Positions 1 through 9,715 of a stretch of 64,000 bases of DNA are shown here, one piece after another. A program made the translations under genes and the position numbers. Under the pieces are notes generated by a model. The model had not been told where the DNA came from. It saw only the letters and a list, made by a program, of their open reading frames with translations, and searched no databases. The stretch's first letter is position 1, and every line of letters starts with the position of its first letter. The DNA is from Saccharomycopsis malanga (Eukaryota; Ascomycota; Saccharomycetes; Ascoideales; Saccharomycopsidaceae), in the NCBI GenBank assembly GCA_004014935.1, contig CP025322.1, positions 310,001-374,000 on the forward strand, read 5' to 3'.

Positions 1-1473
1 GACTATCATCACCTCAATCAACTCTACAATTGGCTTTTTGAAAGTCTTTTCCACCACATTAAAATAAACATCCGAGGATTTGAACCCAAAAGTCAGTGGC
101 TTATCATTAGTTGGTCTTGGTGTACCGAACCCAGAAGGTGTCTGAGATTGCCTAAGAAAATTCATCCGGTTCCATTGAGGTGTCTGTGGCAGCTGAGCTC
201 CTTCTTGTTTATCCCTAGGCTTTAAAAGAGATTGTAACTTAGCTCTATTATCTGTGTAAGAAACATTGTCAGAAAATAGTCTGATGGGAAAAGGAATGGA
301 CTTGAGAGGACTAACAATAAAGTTTATACAGTTTCGAAGGTCAATCATGTCTTCTGCTTTAAATACAGAAATTTTGAATAACTCATTTGCAAACTCTCTA
401 AAGTCTTCAGTCAAAGACACTAAAGACCAGTTGATCTCTGAAGAGATGGAATTTTTTTGACAGTCAGTCACGTTGAATGTGCCATTAGTACGTGCTTCAG
501 AACTAATCGTTAACAACAACGATTGTTTAATATCGGTGAGAGTTTTCACTAAAGATTTAACAACCTTCTTATGATCAAATTCGGGGAAGACAATTAAACT
601 GACTACCACAGGCAATACAATGGCAATTGAGAAAGGTTTGCAATAATTATTGAAAAAGTCTAACAACTCTAAATTGTTCAAGTTTGAGGAATTCACGCTT
701 AAAAGAGAAAGAATTAGGACTAAACCCATATTAACACAGAAATAATATGTTCTTGTATACTTCAAACGTAGAATTTGAAGCAAAAATGTCAGCGTAAATA
801 TAAAACATGCGAACAAACCTCCAAAATGGTTTTTTGTTCCATTTGTCAACCGGGCGAGATAGACAGTAAAAATAGCAACAGCAAGCCCACAAAGCGTCCC
901 AACCTCGGCCATTATAGTCATTTCAAATTGTGTACCTAAAGGATGCGCTGGATGTTGTATCAACATCACAATTGGCATTATAGCCCGATGGAGACCTAGC
1001 CATGAGCCCGTTTTGTTGTTTAAACAGAGCACTACAACCACTACATATGCAATAAATATCTTACTAAACCCTATAGTGTTTGATATTGGGTATACTATAT
1101 TGGAGATTTTAGTACTCTTTGTTAGCAAACTTTGTATCTTGAATTTGATATTTTGACTTGATTTTCTTTTGGAAGTATTATATATAAATTTTCCAAGCGC
1201 AGCTGTTTCCTCGTTTAAATCCTCTGTAACGGCCATCTTCGTCAGCTTGCTGCTTTGACTCAGCAGTAGCTTGGTGTATATTGCATCAAAAAACCCATTT
1301 CTTCTTTCTAAAACCTCAGGCACCACTACCTGTTCTGATTCTTGATGCTCGGCTAGTTCTCGAAGCCTAAGCTGAGAAAATGAGACTGATGGACTGGTAT
1401 TGAAATTAGATCGCTCATTTCCTGACCCATCTATAAGCCTCAAGCGGCCATTAGATAACCAATTCCCACTCAT
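1..1473 (-). CDS. ArAE/Bre4-like membrane transporter, N-terminal part (runs off left edge)
   Basis: A frame opens at the ATG whose A is at 1473 and stays open to base 1, giving 491 codons with no stop in the window. The protein starts MSGNWLSNGR. After a polar N-terminus it shows about six hydrophobic segments, including FIAYVVVVVLCL, GTLCGLAVAIFTVYLA, FACFIFTLTFLLQI and IAIVLPVVVSLIVFPEFD. This matches the layout of the fungal putative ER transporter 6TM N-terminal domain (ArAE_2_N), found in Bre4-like proteins of over 1000 residues, so more than half the gene probably lies to the left. Substrate and exact membrane are unknown. It diverges from RIO2 across a 271-bp promoter. Several CTG codons (for example in the TKLLLSQ stretch) probably read as Ser. 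The family call rests on topology and recalled sequence style, not on a search. Confidence 0.75.
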   Translation of the reverse strand, partial: MSGNWLSNGRLRLIDGSGNERSNFNTSPSVSFSQLRLRELAEHQESEQVVVPEVLERRNGFFDAIYTKLLLSQSSKLTKMAVTEDLNEETAALGKFIYNTSKRKSSQNIKFKIQSLLTKSTKISNIVYPISNTIGFSKIFIAYVVVVVLCLNNKTGSWLGLHRAIMPIVMLIQHPAHPLGTQFEMTIMAEVGTLCGLAVAIFTVYLARLTNGTKNHFGGLFACFIFTLTFLLQILRLKYTRTYYFCVNMGLVLILSLLSVNSSNLNNLELLDFFNNYCKPFSIAIVLPVVVSLIVFPEFDHKKVVKSLVKTLTDIKQSLLLTISSEARTNGTFNVTDCQKNSISSEINWSLVSLTEDFREFANELFKISVFKAEDMIDLRNCINFIVSPLKSIPFPIRLFSDNVSYTDNRAKLQSLLKPRDKQEGAQLPQTPQWNRMNFLRQSQTPSGFGTPRPTNDKPLTFGFKSSDVYFNVVEKTFKKPIVELIEVMIV

Positions 1474-1612
1474 TGTTGCATATTAGCAGCTATTGTTGGT
1501 TTTCTGTATCTCATGTTGTGATGATAATTTATTATGGAAAACACGACTGGTGATGAGCTTGGCTATCAATGTCATACCAGCCGCATGGAAAGTACCATTG
1601 AATCACCGGCTA

Positions 1613-1620
1613 TTACCCGG
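1613..1620 (+). promoter_or_regulatory. Reb1-type site TTACCCGG
   Basis: Exact TTACCCGG in the divergent promoter, about 125 bp upstream of the RIO2 ATG and 140 bp from the transporter ATG. It matches the S. cerevisiae Reb1 consensus TTACCCG. That Reb1 binds it here is inferred. A PAC-like GATGAGCT lies at 1552-1559, fitting a ribosome-biogenesis promoter. Confidence 0.5.
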
Positions 1621-1744
1621 GCTATGAGTTTTTACAATTTTTCTTTTTTATTTTATTTTTCACACATGCAGATCAAGTAAGTTTCAACTATTAATGCATA
1701 ACAGTGAAAGTATCGGAAAATAAATTGAGTAAGGCACGTTCAAG

Positions 1745-3031
1745 ATGAAGTTGGACATTAGTCAGATGAGATATATGTCTGCGGATGATTTTCGTGTGCT
1801 AAATGCAGTTGAAATTGGATCAAAGAATCATGAGTTAGTTCCTACTACTTTGATTCAGTCTCTTAGTAAAATGAATCCGAGTGCTGTTAACAAATCAATT
1901 TCCATTTTAGCCAAGCATAGGCTTATATCCAGGCTCAGGAATGCCAAATACGATGGCTATAGAATCACATATAATGGTAACGATTATCTTGCATTGAAAT
2001 CAATGTTAAAGAGAGGCACCTTGGCAGCTTTAGGAACCACTGTGGGTGTAGGTAAAGAATCTGATATTTACTCAACCAAGGATAAAGATGGTGTTGAAAA
2101 GATATTGAAAATACATAGATTAGGTAGAACGTCATTTAGATCTGTGAAGTCCAAAAGAGATTATTTGAAGAAGAATACCACGGGCAACTGGATGGATCTT
2201 TCCAGACTTGCTGCTGGAAAGGAATACGCATTTTTAAGCACCTTATTTGAAAACGGCTTCAATGTTCCTCATCCATATGACTACTCAAGACATTGTATCT
2301 TGATGCAGTGGGTAGAGGGATATCCAATGACGAAACTTTATAAATTCAAAGATCATAAGAAATTATATTCTGACTTGATGAAGTTTATTGTCAGATTGGC
2401 AAACAATGGCTTAGTTCATTGTGATTTCAATGAATTTAACATTATGATCAGAGATGATAAAGTAATAGAAAAGGGCGAACATCCAGATGACTTTGTAGTT
2501 CTCGATTTCCCTCAAAGTATATCTATCGATCATCCCGATGCAGAGGAATATTTCAACCGAGACGTGGAGTGTATTAAAACATTTTTCAAGCGCAGATTTA
2601 GATACGAGCCAAAGAAAGATCCAATGATGCTTGACACTGATGGGTACGGCGATGGTTTCAAATATATACAACCCGATTTTAAAAGAGACGTCAAGAGAAT
2701 AAATAATATTGATGAATTGCTTCAGGCATCTGGGTTTAAGAAACCTTCTAAAGGCGTCGAGTCAGAATTTGAAGATGCCATGAGCACTATGAGAAGTAAG
2801 GTTGCCAGCCAGAGTGATGTAGAGGTAGAAGAAGACGATGTTGAAGACATGGAAGACATGGAAGACGAGAATGATGAAGATTATAGTGAAGAGTCTGACT
2901 TTGAGAGCAGTGAAGAAGAAGGCAGTGAGGCTGAAGAGGAAGAAAACGAACGTATAATAAAAGCGCTTCAGAGCGGAGTGGAAAACTTGAAGATGGACAA
3001 GCTAGGTAATTATATACTCGAAGAAAGCTAA
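1745..3031 (+). CDS. RIO2: RIO2 atypical serine kinase, 40S maturation
   Basis: The 428-residue protein matches Rio2 along its length and in size. An N-terminal winged helix (about 8-85, start MKLDISQMRYMSADDF) is followed by a RIO kinase domain. That domain has the P-loop-like GTTVGVGKESDIYS (about 97-110), the catalytic loop VHCDFNEFN (about 224-232) and the metal motif LDFPQ (about 251-255). The last 60 residues are a run of Asp and Glu, as in other Rio2 proteins. Rio2 is an ATPase/kinase that binds pre-40S particles and supports the last cytoplasmic 20S to 18S rRNA processing step. The ATG follows an AT-rich leader. The promoter is shared with the transporter at the left edge and carries a Reb1-type site and a PAC-like element. 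I see no intact CTG codon in frame, as expected in a CTG-Ser yeast. Confidence 0.95.
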   Translation: MKLDISQMRYMSADDFRVLNAVEIGSKNHELVPTTLIQSLSKMNPSAVNKSISILAKHRLISRLRNAKYDGYRITYNGNDYLALKSMLKRGTLAALGTTVGVGKESDIYSTKDKDGVEKILKIHRLGRTSFRSVKSKRDYLKKNTTGNWMDLSRLAAGKEYAFLSTLFENGFNVPHPYDYSRHCILMQWVEGYPMTKLYKFKDHKKLYSDLMKFIVRLANNGLVHCDFNEFNIMIRDDKVIEKGEHPDDFVVLDFPQSISIDHPDAEEYFNRDVECIKTFFKRRFRYEPKKDPMMLDTDGYGDGFKYIQPDFKRDVKRINNIDELLQASGFKKPSKGVESEFEDAMSTMRSKVASQSDVEVEEDDVEDMEDMEDENDEDYSEESDFESSEEEGSEAEEEENERIIKALQSGVENLKMDKLGNYILEES

Positions 3032-4557
3032 TTATAAGACTTCAAATAATAGTACATTTTTTGAAGGAACTCATATCATATTGTCAACTAAATTTGTAAG
3101 CAAATTATCAATCATGATCAATTTTATACGTGGCTACAGGAATATAAAACAAAGAGTAACTAATGATGTCCCATTATTTATTGACAATTTGACTAAAACA
3201 CCACATAAACCTAGTGGAAGCATCGGTAGTTCTGCTGTTGATGATTACATCCGATATTGTTCAATAGCTGCGGGCAAAAAGTGCCTTAGCAGGAGTCGGA
3301 TTCGTGAAGGATCTATAAAGGTGTCACTCTTATATCAGCATAGGTAAATATTCTGTATTGTACAGAAAAAATCGTCGAAGGATAAGTAATTACACTGAAA
3401 CACTATAAACTGTTTGTCAGGGTCTGTAGCAATATTTACACATATCAAAGGCCACTTTTCGGAGAGCTGCTTGAATCAGGATTTCCATGTTTGAGCTCAA
3501 TGTCAAAACTCGTGCATCTTTGAAAGTTCAAAAACCAATTATGATTTGTTAATGTAAGCTTCTTAATCATTCGCATTAATCAAGAACTACGCTATGTCAC
3601 TTTTGATTTTCACAAGTCTATGGAAATTATTTTGTTAGACCCACCTCCTCAAGCAAAACAACATTTAGTTCCGATCTATTTGAAAATTTAATCTGATTTC
3701 TTGTAAATTTATGTCTTTACCATCAATTATCTTGATTTGAAAGGAACCATTTACATTAATAAATCCAGTTAATCAGTAAGAATTAGTGATTTGAGATAAT
3801 TTAAGTTTTTCACTTATTATAGGATTATCTAATTCTAAGTTAATACGTTCTAATGAGTTATGAAAACTATTTAATTTGTGCAAATTTATAATATTACCAT
3901 TATTTAATTTAGCAATATCATCATTCTTTGTCCTTTTTGTTGTAGCCTCTTCATATAAGCAATTTTGCTCCTTGTGGCACCTCCATAAATAAAGACTGTT
4001 TACAGTCACGGTAAGCAGAAATAGTTCGATGATTCTCATGGTAACCGACAATGATAGCTCAACGCATAGATAATTAAGAAATGGAAAACAAGTATCAGAG
4101 AGGAGAAAAATAATTTTCATATGGTTCCCAAGTTAATTCAAATGTATCTTTGAGTGAATCCCATACATTTGTTGCTGGAAATCACTTGTTAAAAGTGTGT
4201 TATCGGATATAAAGGTTTTGCAAGGTACTTTGACTCGGTATGAGAATAACAAAACATTAAACAAAAGCAACTGCTAGCCATCAAGATCCCACTGAGGAAA
4301 CTCATATATAACTTGAAATAATGAAGCAAGCACATAGATGGCCTCCCATTATCAAAGTTTTTGAATATTTGCGTCTTACATTAACATAAATTTAGATGCA
4401 AATACCTTTTAATGAAGTATGGAAAACATAAACAGCAAAGAAAAACAAAATGAACTATGGGCTAAAGCCGTGTGGCATTGTATCGACAAGGCATAAAGTC
4501 GATGCAGGATGGTTATAAATACATATATACATGATATTCGGTGCAGTCTTTGTGTCA
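3032..4557. other. Convergent intergenic region between RIO2 and RRG9
   Basis: AT-rich 3' flanks of two converging genes. It holds one doubtful small minus-strand frame (3773-4120, listed separately). I see no RNA gene or repeat. Confidence 0.5.
3773..4120 (-). CDS. Doubtful small ORF with N-terminal hydrophobic stretch
   Basis: A 115-codon ATG frame. A second in-frame ATG at 4039 would give 88 residues beginning MRIIELFLLTVTVNSLYLW, a possible signal anchor, followed by a polar Lys/Asn-rich tail. Nothing in it is recognisable. It sits in the 3' flank between two converging genes, where chance frames are common in AT-rich DNA. It could be a small membrane protein or noise. Conservation in a sister species would decide. 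Confidence 0.25.
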   Translation of the reverse strand: MKIIFLLSDTCFPFLNYLCVELSLSVTMRIIELFLLTVTVNSLYLWRCHKEQNCLYEEATTKRTKNDDIAKLNNGNIINLHKLNSFHNSLERINLELDNPIISEKLKLSQITNSY

Positions 4558-5430
4558 TTAAAATTCGTAATTACTGAAGTCTGTCTTCAGTTGCCATGCT
4601 TGGTTGATTCTTTTCCTCTTTTTTTGTTTTTTTGTGAGACGAGGCGGCTGCCGAGAGTGCCATTGCGAATGTTTTTCCTTTTCAGTGATGATGGGTATAT
4701 CGGATACATCTGTTATTCTTGATGCTTCCTCTCCAGCAAACAGTGTAGTTTTCTTGTACTCGTTTCTATGTAACTCTTGGATCCTTTCTCCTCTACGCTT
4801 CCATCTTTCATATACTGCCTCATCTTCCTCCAAACTTTTAGGCTCCCAGTTGGACCGAAGAATTCTTCTAATAGCTTCTGGCGAAATTTTGAAATATTCA
4901 GCAAGTTGACTATTATTGATAGTCGGATATTGCTGCTTAATAAACCTTACTGACTTCATTTCTTCCCTTGATAATTTCTTCAAGGGATTCCATCCTTCGT
5001 CACCAAACTTTTTCTTTAAAGCTTCTTTCTGCTTTTTCCAATCTGGAACAGTGGGCGATTTAAATATCTCATTCCTCGTAAGCGCTCGTGTGGGTTTGAT
5101 AGAGTCCACCATAGAAAAAGGGTCCATTTTCTTGGGCTTAACTGTCTTTTTAGCATTTTGCTCAAAAGGCAGGTCATCTGAAGTGGTTTTAGGTAGATTC
5201 CAACTAGTCTTATGTTCAATTTTGGGTATTTCACTGTTATCCTCATAATCCTGGTCAGCAGTACCATTATTTTCCTTACTGTCAGACTTTAAATGGTGAG
5301 CCTTATTATGCAAGCCATGGCTAAAGGGTATTGAGTATCTGTGTTGCAAATGAGAACCTAACGCAATTCCAGTGGAGCTTCTGTTTATACTGTTGAGTAA
5401 GCCACCCCATTTTAAATAATTTGTGATCAT
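4558..5430 (-). CDS. RRG9: RRG9, mitochondrial neugrin-family respiratory growth protein
   Basis: 290 residues. The conserved block (about 128-195) reads PDWKKQKEALKKKFG, then WNPLKKLSREEMKSVRFIK, then QLAEYFKISPEAIRRILRS. This is the helix-turn-helix-like core of the neugrin/Rrg9 family. The N-terminus (MITNYLKWGGLLNSINRSS) is basic, hydroxylated and free of acidic residues, as expected of a mitochondrial targeting sequence. The C-terminus is rich in Lys and Arg. In S. cerevisiae RRG9 is needed for respiratory growth and mitochondrial genome maintenance, and neugrin in animals supports mitochondrial rRNA function. It diverges from VID27 across a 278-bp promoter with a Reb1-type site. Assignment is from the recalled motif block. 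Confidence 0.87.
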   Translation of the reverse strand: MITNYLKWGGLLNSINRSSTGIALGSHLQHRYSIPFSHGLHNKAHHLKSDSKENNGTADQDYEDNSEIPKIEHKTSWNLPKTTSDDLPFEQNAKKTVKPKKMDPFSMVDSIKPTRALTRNEIFKSPTVPDWKKQKEALKKKFGDEGWNPLKKLSREEMKSVRFIKQQYPTINNSQLAEYFKISPEAIRRILRSNWEPKSLEEDEAVYERWKRRGERIQELHRNEYKKTTLFAGEEASRITDVSDIPIITEKEKHSQWHSRQPPRLTKKQKKRKRINQAWQLKTDFSNYEF

Positions 5431-5571
5431 CCTTATTGATCTATAAACATTTTTAGCATATTATACTATAGCCTCAAACGTTAGAAAAATTTCACTTTTA
5501 TGATTTTCTTCCGATGCCCCTGCAACTTCATGCGCGTGGTTATGTAATTAATTATCTAAACTAATTAATAG

Positions 5572-5579
5572 CCGGGTAA
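5572..5579 (-). promoter_or_regulatory. Reb1-type site (CCGGGTAA on + strand)
   Basis: Exact reverse complement of TTACCCGG. It lies near the middle of the RRG9/VID27 divergent promoter, about 130 bp from the VID27 ATG and 140 bp from the RRG9 ATG. Function is inferred from the yeast consensus. Confidence 0.5.
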
Positions 5580-5708
5580 TGAGCTTGTTTTGTTTGTTTG
5601 TTTTGACCCCGATATAGAAAGGATATTGAAAATATAAACAAAAGGGATCAGAGTGGCGAGAAGAGCAAGTGGCTAGTGTCGAATCCTAGCAAAGAAAAGG
5701 TAGTAATA

Positions 5709-8033
5709 ATGAACTTTTTGAAAAAGATTATGGGTTCGAATCAAAAGGATGATCTTGTGGTTATCCCATCTGGGCAATTAATATTATCCAGAAGTCCTTC
5801 ATCGCCCAAGTCAGAGAGTGAATGTTTGTATAATGATGCAGTAGCCACTATCAGACCGAGTTCCAACCCGTTCAATTATCAGTTGGTGATCCAGAAGGCG
5901 TACCAAGAAGGGGAGGAACAGTTAAAGGATGATGGGGAAACTGATGATTCGTTATTGGAAGAATTAGAATCAGGTGATGAAAGAGTGTTTTTGATTCATG
6001 AAGATCTTAATTTCCACAAGTATATTAATACTGAAGGAAACACAACTATTGTATGGACTGATGTTTCAGGAGACGACGGCGACAAGTTTGCCTTTGTATG
6101 TGACATTTCCACAGAAGAAGATTTGATTGAAAGATTTTTGAAAACCTTAAGAAAATGTGAATATGAAAGAAAATACAAGAAACCATTTATCGGCGCCACC
6201 GACGCACAATTGCAGGAGTTCAACTATGATCCTTCTAAGGAAATTATTAGCAAGGAGATTTTGAGAAATACAGAATTATTAGGAAGTTCTGAAGAGTCTG
6301 TTACTAGTGACGATGATGAAGATGAAGACCAATTTAAAGACGCTGAATCGGGAACTCCCGCAAAAACAAATACTTATGATGGAATAAAGTTCAAACAAAA
6401 AATTATTGAAGGAGATGAGCTCGTAGTGAAGCAGGCTGAATTGCACTTATTTGATCCTCAAGAGACTGCATTCGTTATGAAGAATAAAGCCACTAATGTA
6501 AAAGTTGTAGATGTCGGTAAATGGCAATATTGGCTTGTTATTGAATCAAATGATTCTAAAAAAGTTCTTTTATCCACAATTATTGACCAGAACATTAGTC
6601 CTACTTTCAATTACGACCATTTGTGTTTTATCTTCAATTATATAGTGAATGAGGAAGATGCCACGTCGTGGTTACTCAAATTTGAAGATTTCAACGAACT
6701 TAACGACTTTCAAACAGGGTTTATGCAAGCATTATGGGAATCATTAAATAAAACCAAATGGGGTGTTTCTAAAGATCAAGATTATGTTCTCGATGCTTTC
6801 AATAATTTGAACCTTCAAGATGAAGAACTTGAGTCTAGCGAAACTGAGGATGAAGAAGAAGAGGAACCAAGATCGTCAATTACGCGCGGTAAAACAACTA
6901 TTAGTTATAATGATGACGAGGACCAAGAAGCTTTCAATAAATTTAAGCTGGTAAGTGGTAAGAACAAAGCTTTAGCGGTATCATATAAAAATGACCGATC
7001 CTATGTTATCAGAGGTAATAATATTGGCGTATTTAAAGCTACTGATGATGGTGAAAAGTTGAAACTTGATACTTCAATTGGTGGTATAAAGAATACGAGA
7101 GGCGCAAAGTTCAATCCAGAAAAATTCATGCTACATGAACAAGACGGGTCTTTGATTTTACAAGACCCTAATAATTTGAACAATTTGTACAGAATGGATT
7201 TGAATAGAGGGCTGGTTGTTGATGAATACAAGGTCGGCAAAGCTGATGAAGACATTAATGTGTTGGAATTTAATCCTACTAAGAAGTTCAGTCAATTGAC
7301 TGATGAGAAAACGTTTTTGGGTCTTTCTACTAATGGGTTGTTTAAAATTGATCCAAGATTATCCGGTAATAATCTTGTGGACAGTGAATACAAGAAATAC
7401 TTGACCAAGACCAATTTTAGTGCTATCACCACCAATGCTCTTGGTAATATCGCTGTTGCTGGTAAAGATGGTGAAATCAAGTTGTTTGATAGACTTGGTA
7501 TCAATGCTAAGACCAGACTACCAGGGTTGGGCGAAGAAATTAAGGGTCTTGATGTCTCTGCTGACGGTAAATGGATCTTGGCCACTTGTAGTACTTATTT
7601 ATTGTTGGTGGATGTTAGAATCAAAGAAGGTAAAAACGCAGGCAGTACCGGCTTCTTAAAATCCTTTGCTAAAGATTCCAAACCTATTCCTAAAATTTTA
7701 CAACTTTTACCACAGCATGTGGCTCTCATCAGGCAACAAACAAGAAAACCAATTAATTTCACAGTCGCTCGGTTTAACACCGGTTTGGACTCTAAGGAAA
7801 CAACTATCATTTCATCTTCTGGTCCTTATGTTATTCGCTGGTCTTTGAGAAAGATTGTCAAGGGTGACCAGGAACCATACTTGATCAAAAGATACAACTT
7901 GGAAGTTACTGACGATAACTTCAAATTTGGTTCTGACAAAGATGCAATCATTTCTACCAAAGATGAGGTTGCCTTGGTCAATAAAAAGACTTTCAAAAAA
8001 CCTACCAGAGAATCTTTTGCCAGAAAACATTGA
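5709..8033 (+). CDS. VID27: VID27-family cytoplasmic beta-propeller protein
   Basis: 774 residues from the first ATG, MNFLKKIMGSNQKDD. The open frame extends 11 codons further 5' without an ATG, so 5709 is the start. The N-terminal half carries the Vid27 PH-like region and acidic linkers (DDDEDEDQ, ETEDEEEEEP). The C-terminal half (about 430-774) is the Vid27 propeller, with SYKNDRSYVIRGNNIGVF, LYRMDLNRGLVVDEYKVG and LDVSADGKWILATC. In S. cerevisiae VID27 was linked to vacuolar import and degradation of fructose-1,6-bisphosphatase, but its molecular role is unclear. The CTG at 7212-7214 falls in the RG-x-VV segment where I recall polar residues in relatives, so Ser fits better than Leu. Confidence 0.93.
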   Translation: MNFLKKIMGSNQKDDLVVIPSGQLILSRSPSSPKSESECLYNDAVATIRPSSNPFNYQLVIQKAYQEGEEQLKDDGETDDSLLEELESGDERVFLIHEDLNFHKYINTEGNTTIVWTDVSGDDGDKFAFVCDISTEEDLIERFLKTLRKCEYERKYKKPFIGATDAQLQEFNYDPSKEIISKEILRNTELLGSSEESVTSDDDEDEDQFKDAESGTPAKTNTYDGIKFKQKIIEGDELVVKQAELHLFDPQETAFVMKNKATNVKVVDVGKWQYWLVIESNDSKKVLLSTIIDQNISPTFNYDHLCFIFNYIVNEEDATSWLLKFEDFNELNDFQTGFMQALWESLNKTKWGVSKDQDYVLDAFNNLNLQDEELESSETEDEEEEEPRSSITRGKTTISYNDDEDQEAFNKFKLVSGKNKALAVSYKNDRSYVIRGNNIGVFKATDDGEKLKLDTSIGGIKNTRGAKFNPEKFMLHEQDGSLILQDPNNLNNLYRMDLNRGLVVDEYKVGKADEDINVLEFNPTKKFSQLTDEKTFLGLSTNGLFKIDPRLSGNNLVDSEYKKYLTKTNFSAITTNALGNIAVAGKDGEIKLFDRLGINAKTRLPGLGEEIKGLDVSADGKWILATCSTYLLLVDVRIKEGKNAGSTGFLKSFAKDSKPIPKILQLLPQHVALIRQQTRKPINFTVARFNTGLDSKETTIISSSGPYVIRWSLRKIVKGDQEPYLIKRYNLEVTDDNFKFGSDKDAIISTKDEVALVNKKTFKKPTRESFARKH

Positions 8034-8753
8034 TTATTTATCTTTTCTGTTTTAAAGAACTTATACCACACTTTACGTTTGAAGTTTTGTTTTTATTTGT
8101 TTTATATATATCCATATCTACCTATTGTCCTTCTTTTGTAATTCACTATAGGCATCCGCCCACTTTTCAAATCAATTCTTACTTTTTACTTATTTTAAAT
8201 ATTTTAATTTCATGTCTGTTCAATTTGTTTAACATACTTTTGAAGGTTTCTGTTACTCCCAGAAGCTGTCAATGGATCATTTAGCGATCATTGTGTTGAT
8301 ATGGGTGAATATTTCACTCTGTAGCACGGACTTGATCCACTATTAGTTTTTACCTTAAGCGCTTCCGTCTTGTTTCTGGTACTCCCAATAACTGTTGATT
8401 ATTACAATTTGCAAATTCTAGGTCATCCAAAAAGTCATTCTCCTAGCTAGCGCTGTAAAAAACACATGTAATGAATACTTATTGGCTAATGGCTGCCTCA
8501 ATCAATCATATAATCATCTGTTGCTTGAATTTCTATGTTATTTGCAAGCGTATTAATCGACTTACATACCATCTAACCATCATTTGCCCATTTTATAGTG
8601 CACATAACTCAATAAAATATTTGCTCACAGCGAAGCCTCGTCAGTATGGAATAAAGTACTACGTCAATCCATAGCTTATTGCTTAAATCATTTCAAGTAC
8701 GCATTTGGCAATCTATAATACGCTTTCTAATTGTAAAGGGCATATTTGATGGC
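8034..8753. other. Intergenic region 3' of VID27 and of the small spliced gene
   Basis: AT-rich convergent 3' flank. The only pattern I see is an imperfect 28-bp direct repeat at 8246-8273 and 8372-8399 (22 of 28 identical, 126 bp apart). A 67-codon ATG frame at 8471-8674 looks like chance. Confidence 0.45.
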
Positions 8754-9128
8754 TTACTTCTTGAAGCCAAACGACCGCTTGAGTTCATCAGCAAACAATA
8801 CTTTAAAAGCTTTAAATTTGTGGAGAGTAGTGGGATGATCTAATTTGCTGTTAGTTTACGAGTATTATACTTAGCATGTTGAAAAGCACTACTTACATAA
8901 TGCATAATTTGTCTTTGACATGGTTTTGGGGCTATCGGGATGGCCGTGTTGATGAAACGGTATCCCATTCACTTTGCAATAAACTCTTCGTACCATTCTA
9001 TGGAACATTTTGCTTTCCATGAGCTGCATGATGTCAGTAAATCTGTCTAGTATTTTGAAAATTTATCCGATTAAACGTACCATGCGATAGAGAAGCTCTT
9101 CAATGTTTCTTGGAGGTGGAGGTGGCAT
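8754..9128 (-). CDS. Small conserved-looking protein, three exons, 86 residues
   Basis: Reconstructed from splice signals as complement(join(8754..8839, 8897..9023, 9081..9128)). Exon 1 starts MPPPPPRNIEELLYRM and ends at GTACGT. The first intron (57 nt) ends TTACTGACATCATGCAG. Exon 2 gives LMESKMFHRMVRRVYCKVNG and further residues, and ends at GTAAGT. The second intron (57 nt) has AACTAAC before ATTAG. Exon 3 ends ADELKRSFGFKK and a TAA stop. The three exons sum to exactly 87 codons in one frame. The product is basic, with a Pro run, paired His residues and no signal peptide or membrane span. I do not recognise it with confidence. Size and charge suggest a mitochondrial or ribosome-associated small protein. 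It diverges from the peroxiredoxin-like gene at 9716. Confidence 0.7.
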
Positions 9129-9715
9129 ATTTATCGGTTATAACGCTTGTATTATCATATATCACACTCGTTCCATTACTTGTTTATTAAATTAACTCAC
9201 AACATCGCTTTCGCTTAACTACTTCTCACAATCATAATTCTCCAGATCATTTAAAGTGCGTTTAGCAATATATCGGACATCTCCACAATTCATGTTGACA
9301 AACTTTATTACTTTTTAGCCTTTATCAAAAGCTAAAAGGTTTTATGGAATTGCGGTGACTGGTGTTTTGTTTACCTTGGGGTAAACGGTCACTTGGACTA
9401 GTAAATATATTGAGTATTTGAAAGGCCGACAACCCCAGAAATTTTACTTGAGAACCCGCGTATACTATTTGTCTGATTTTTTTTATATTTTTCATATTTC
9501 CTTTTTCGTCAATATTTTTTTTCCGCGTTTGTGAGAATTTCACTAGGATAACAAGGCTTTTAGATGTTATAAGCCCAATTAAATCAGTAGTAAGCAATTT
9601 GAAGTGAAAGATAGTGCTTGTCGGTCAAGTAGGATATTGTTCTATCCCATAAAAAGTCTAGTATTGTGCTTTCCAATATTGTTGAGAAAATAGGGTCTTA
9701 CATTTATAAAATAAA
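9129..9715. other. Divergent promoter between small spliced gene and peroxiredoxin-like gene
   Basis: 587 bp, AT-rich, with T-runs near 9477-9520. I see no repeat or RNA gene. A 90-codon minus-strand frame at 9325-9597 has no features of a real protein. Confidence 0.4.

Noticed and set aside
3081-3347. 88-codon frame after RIO2
   Set aside because: It opens at TTG, the first ATG comes late, and the sequence has no domain, signal or conserved look.
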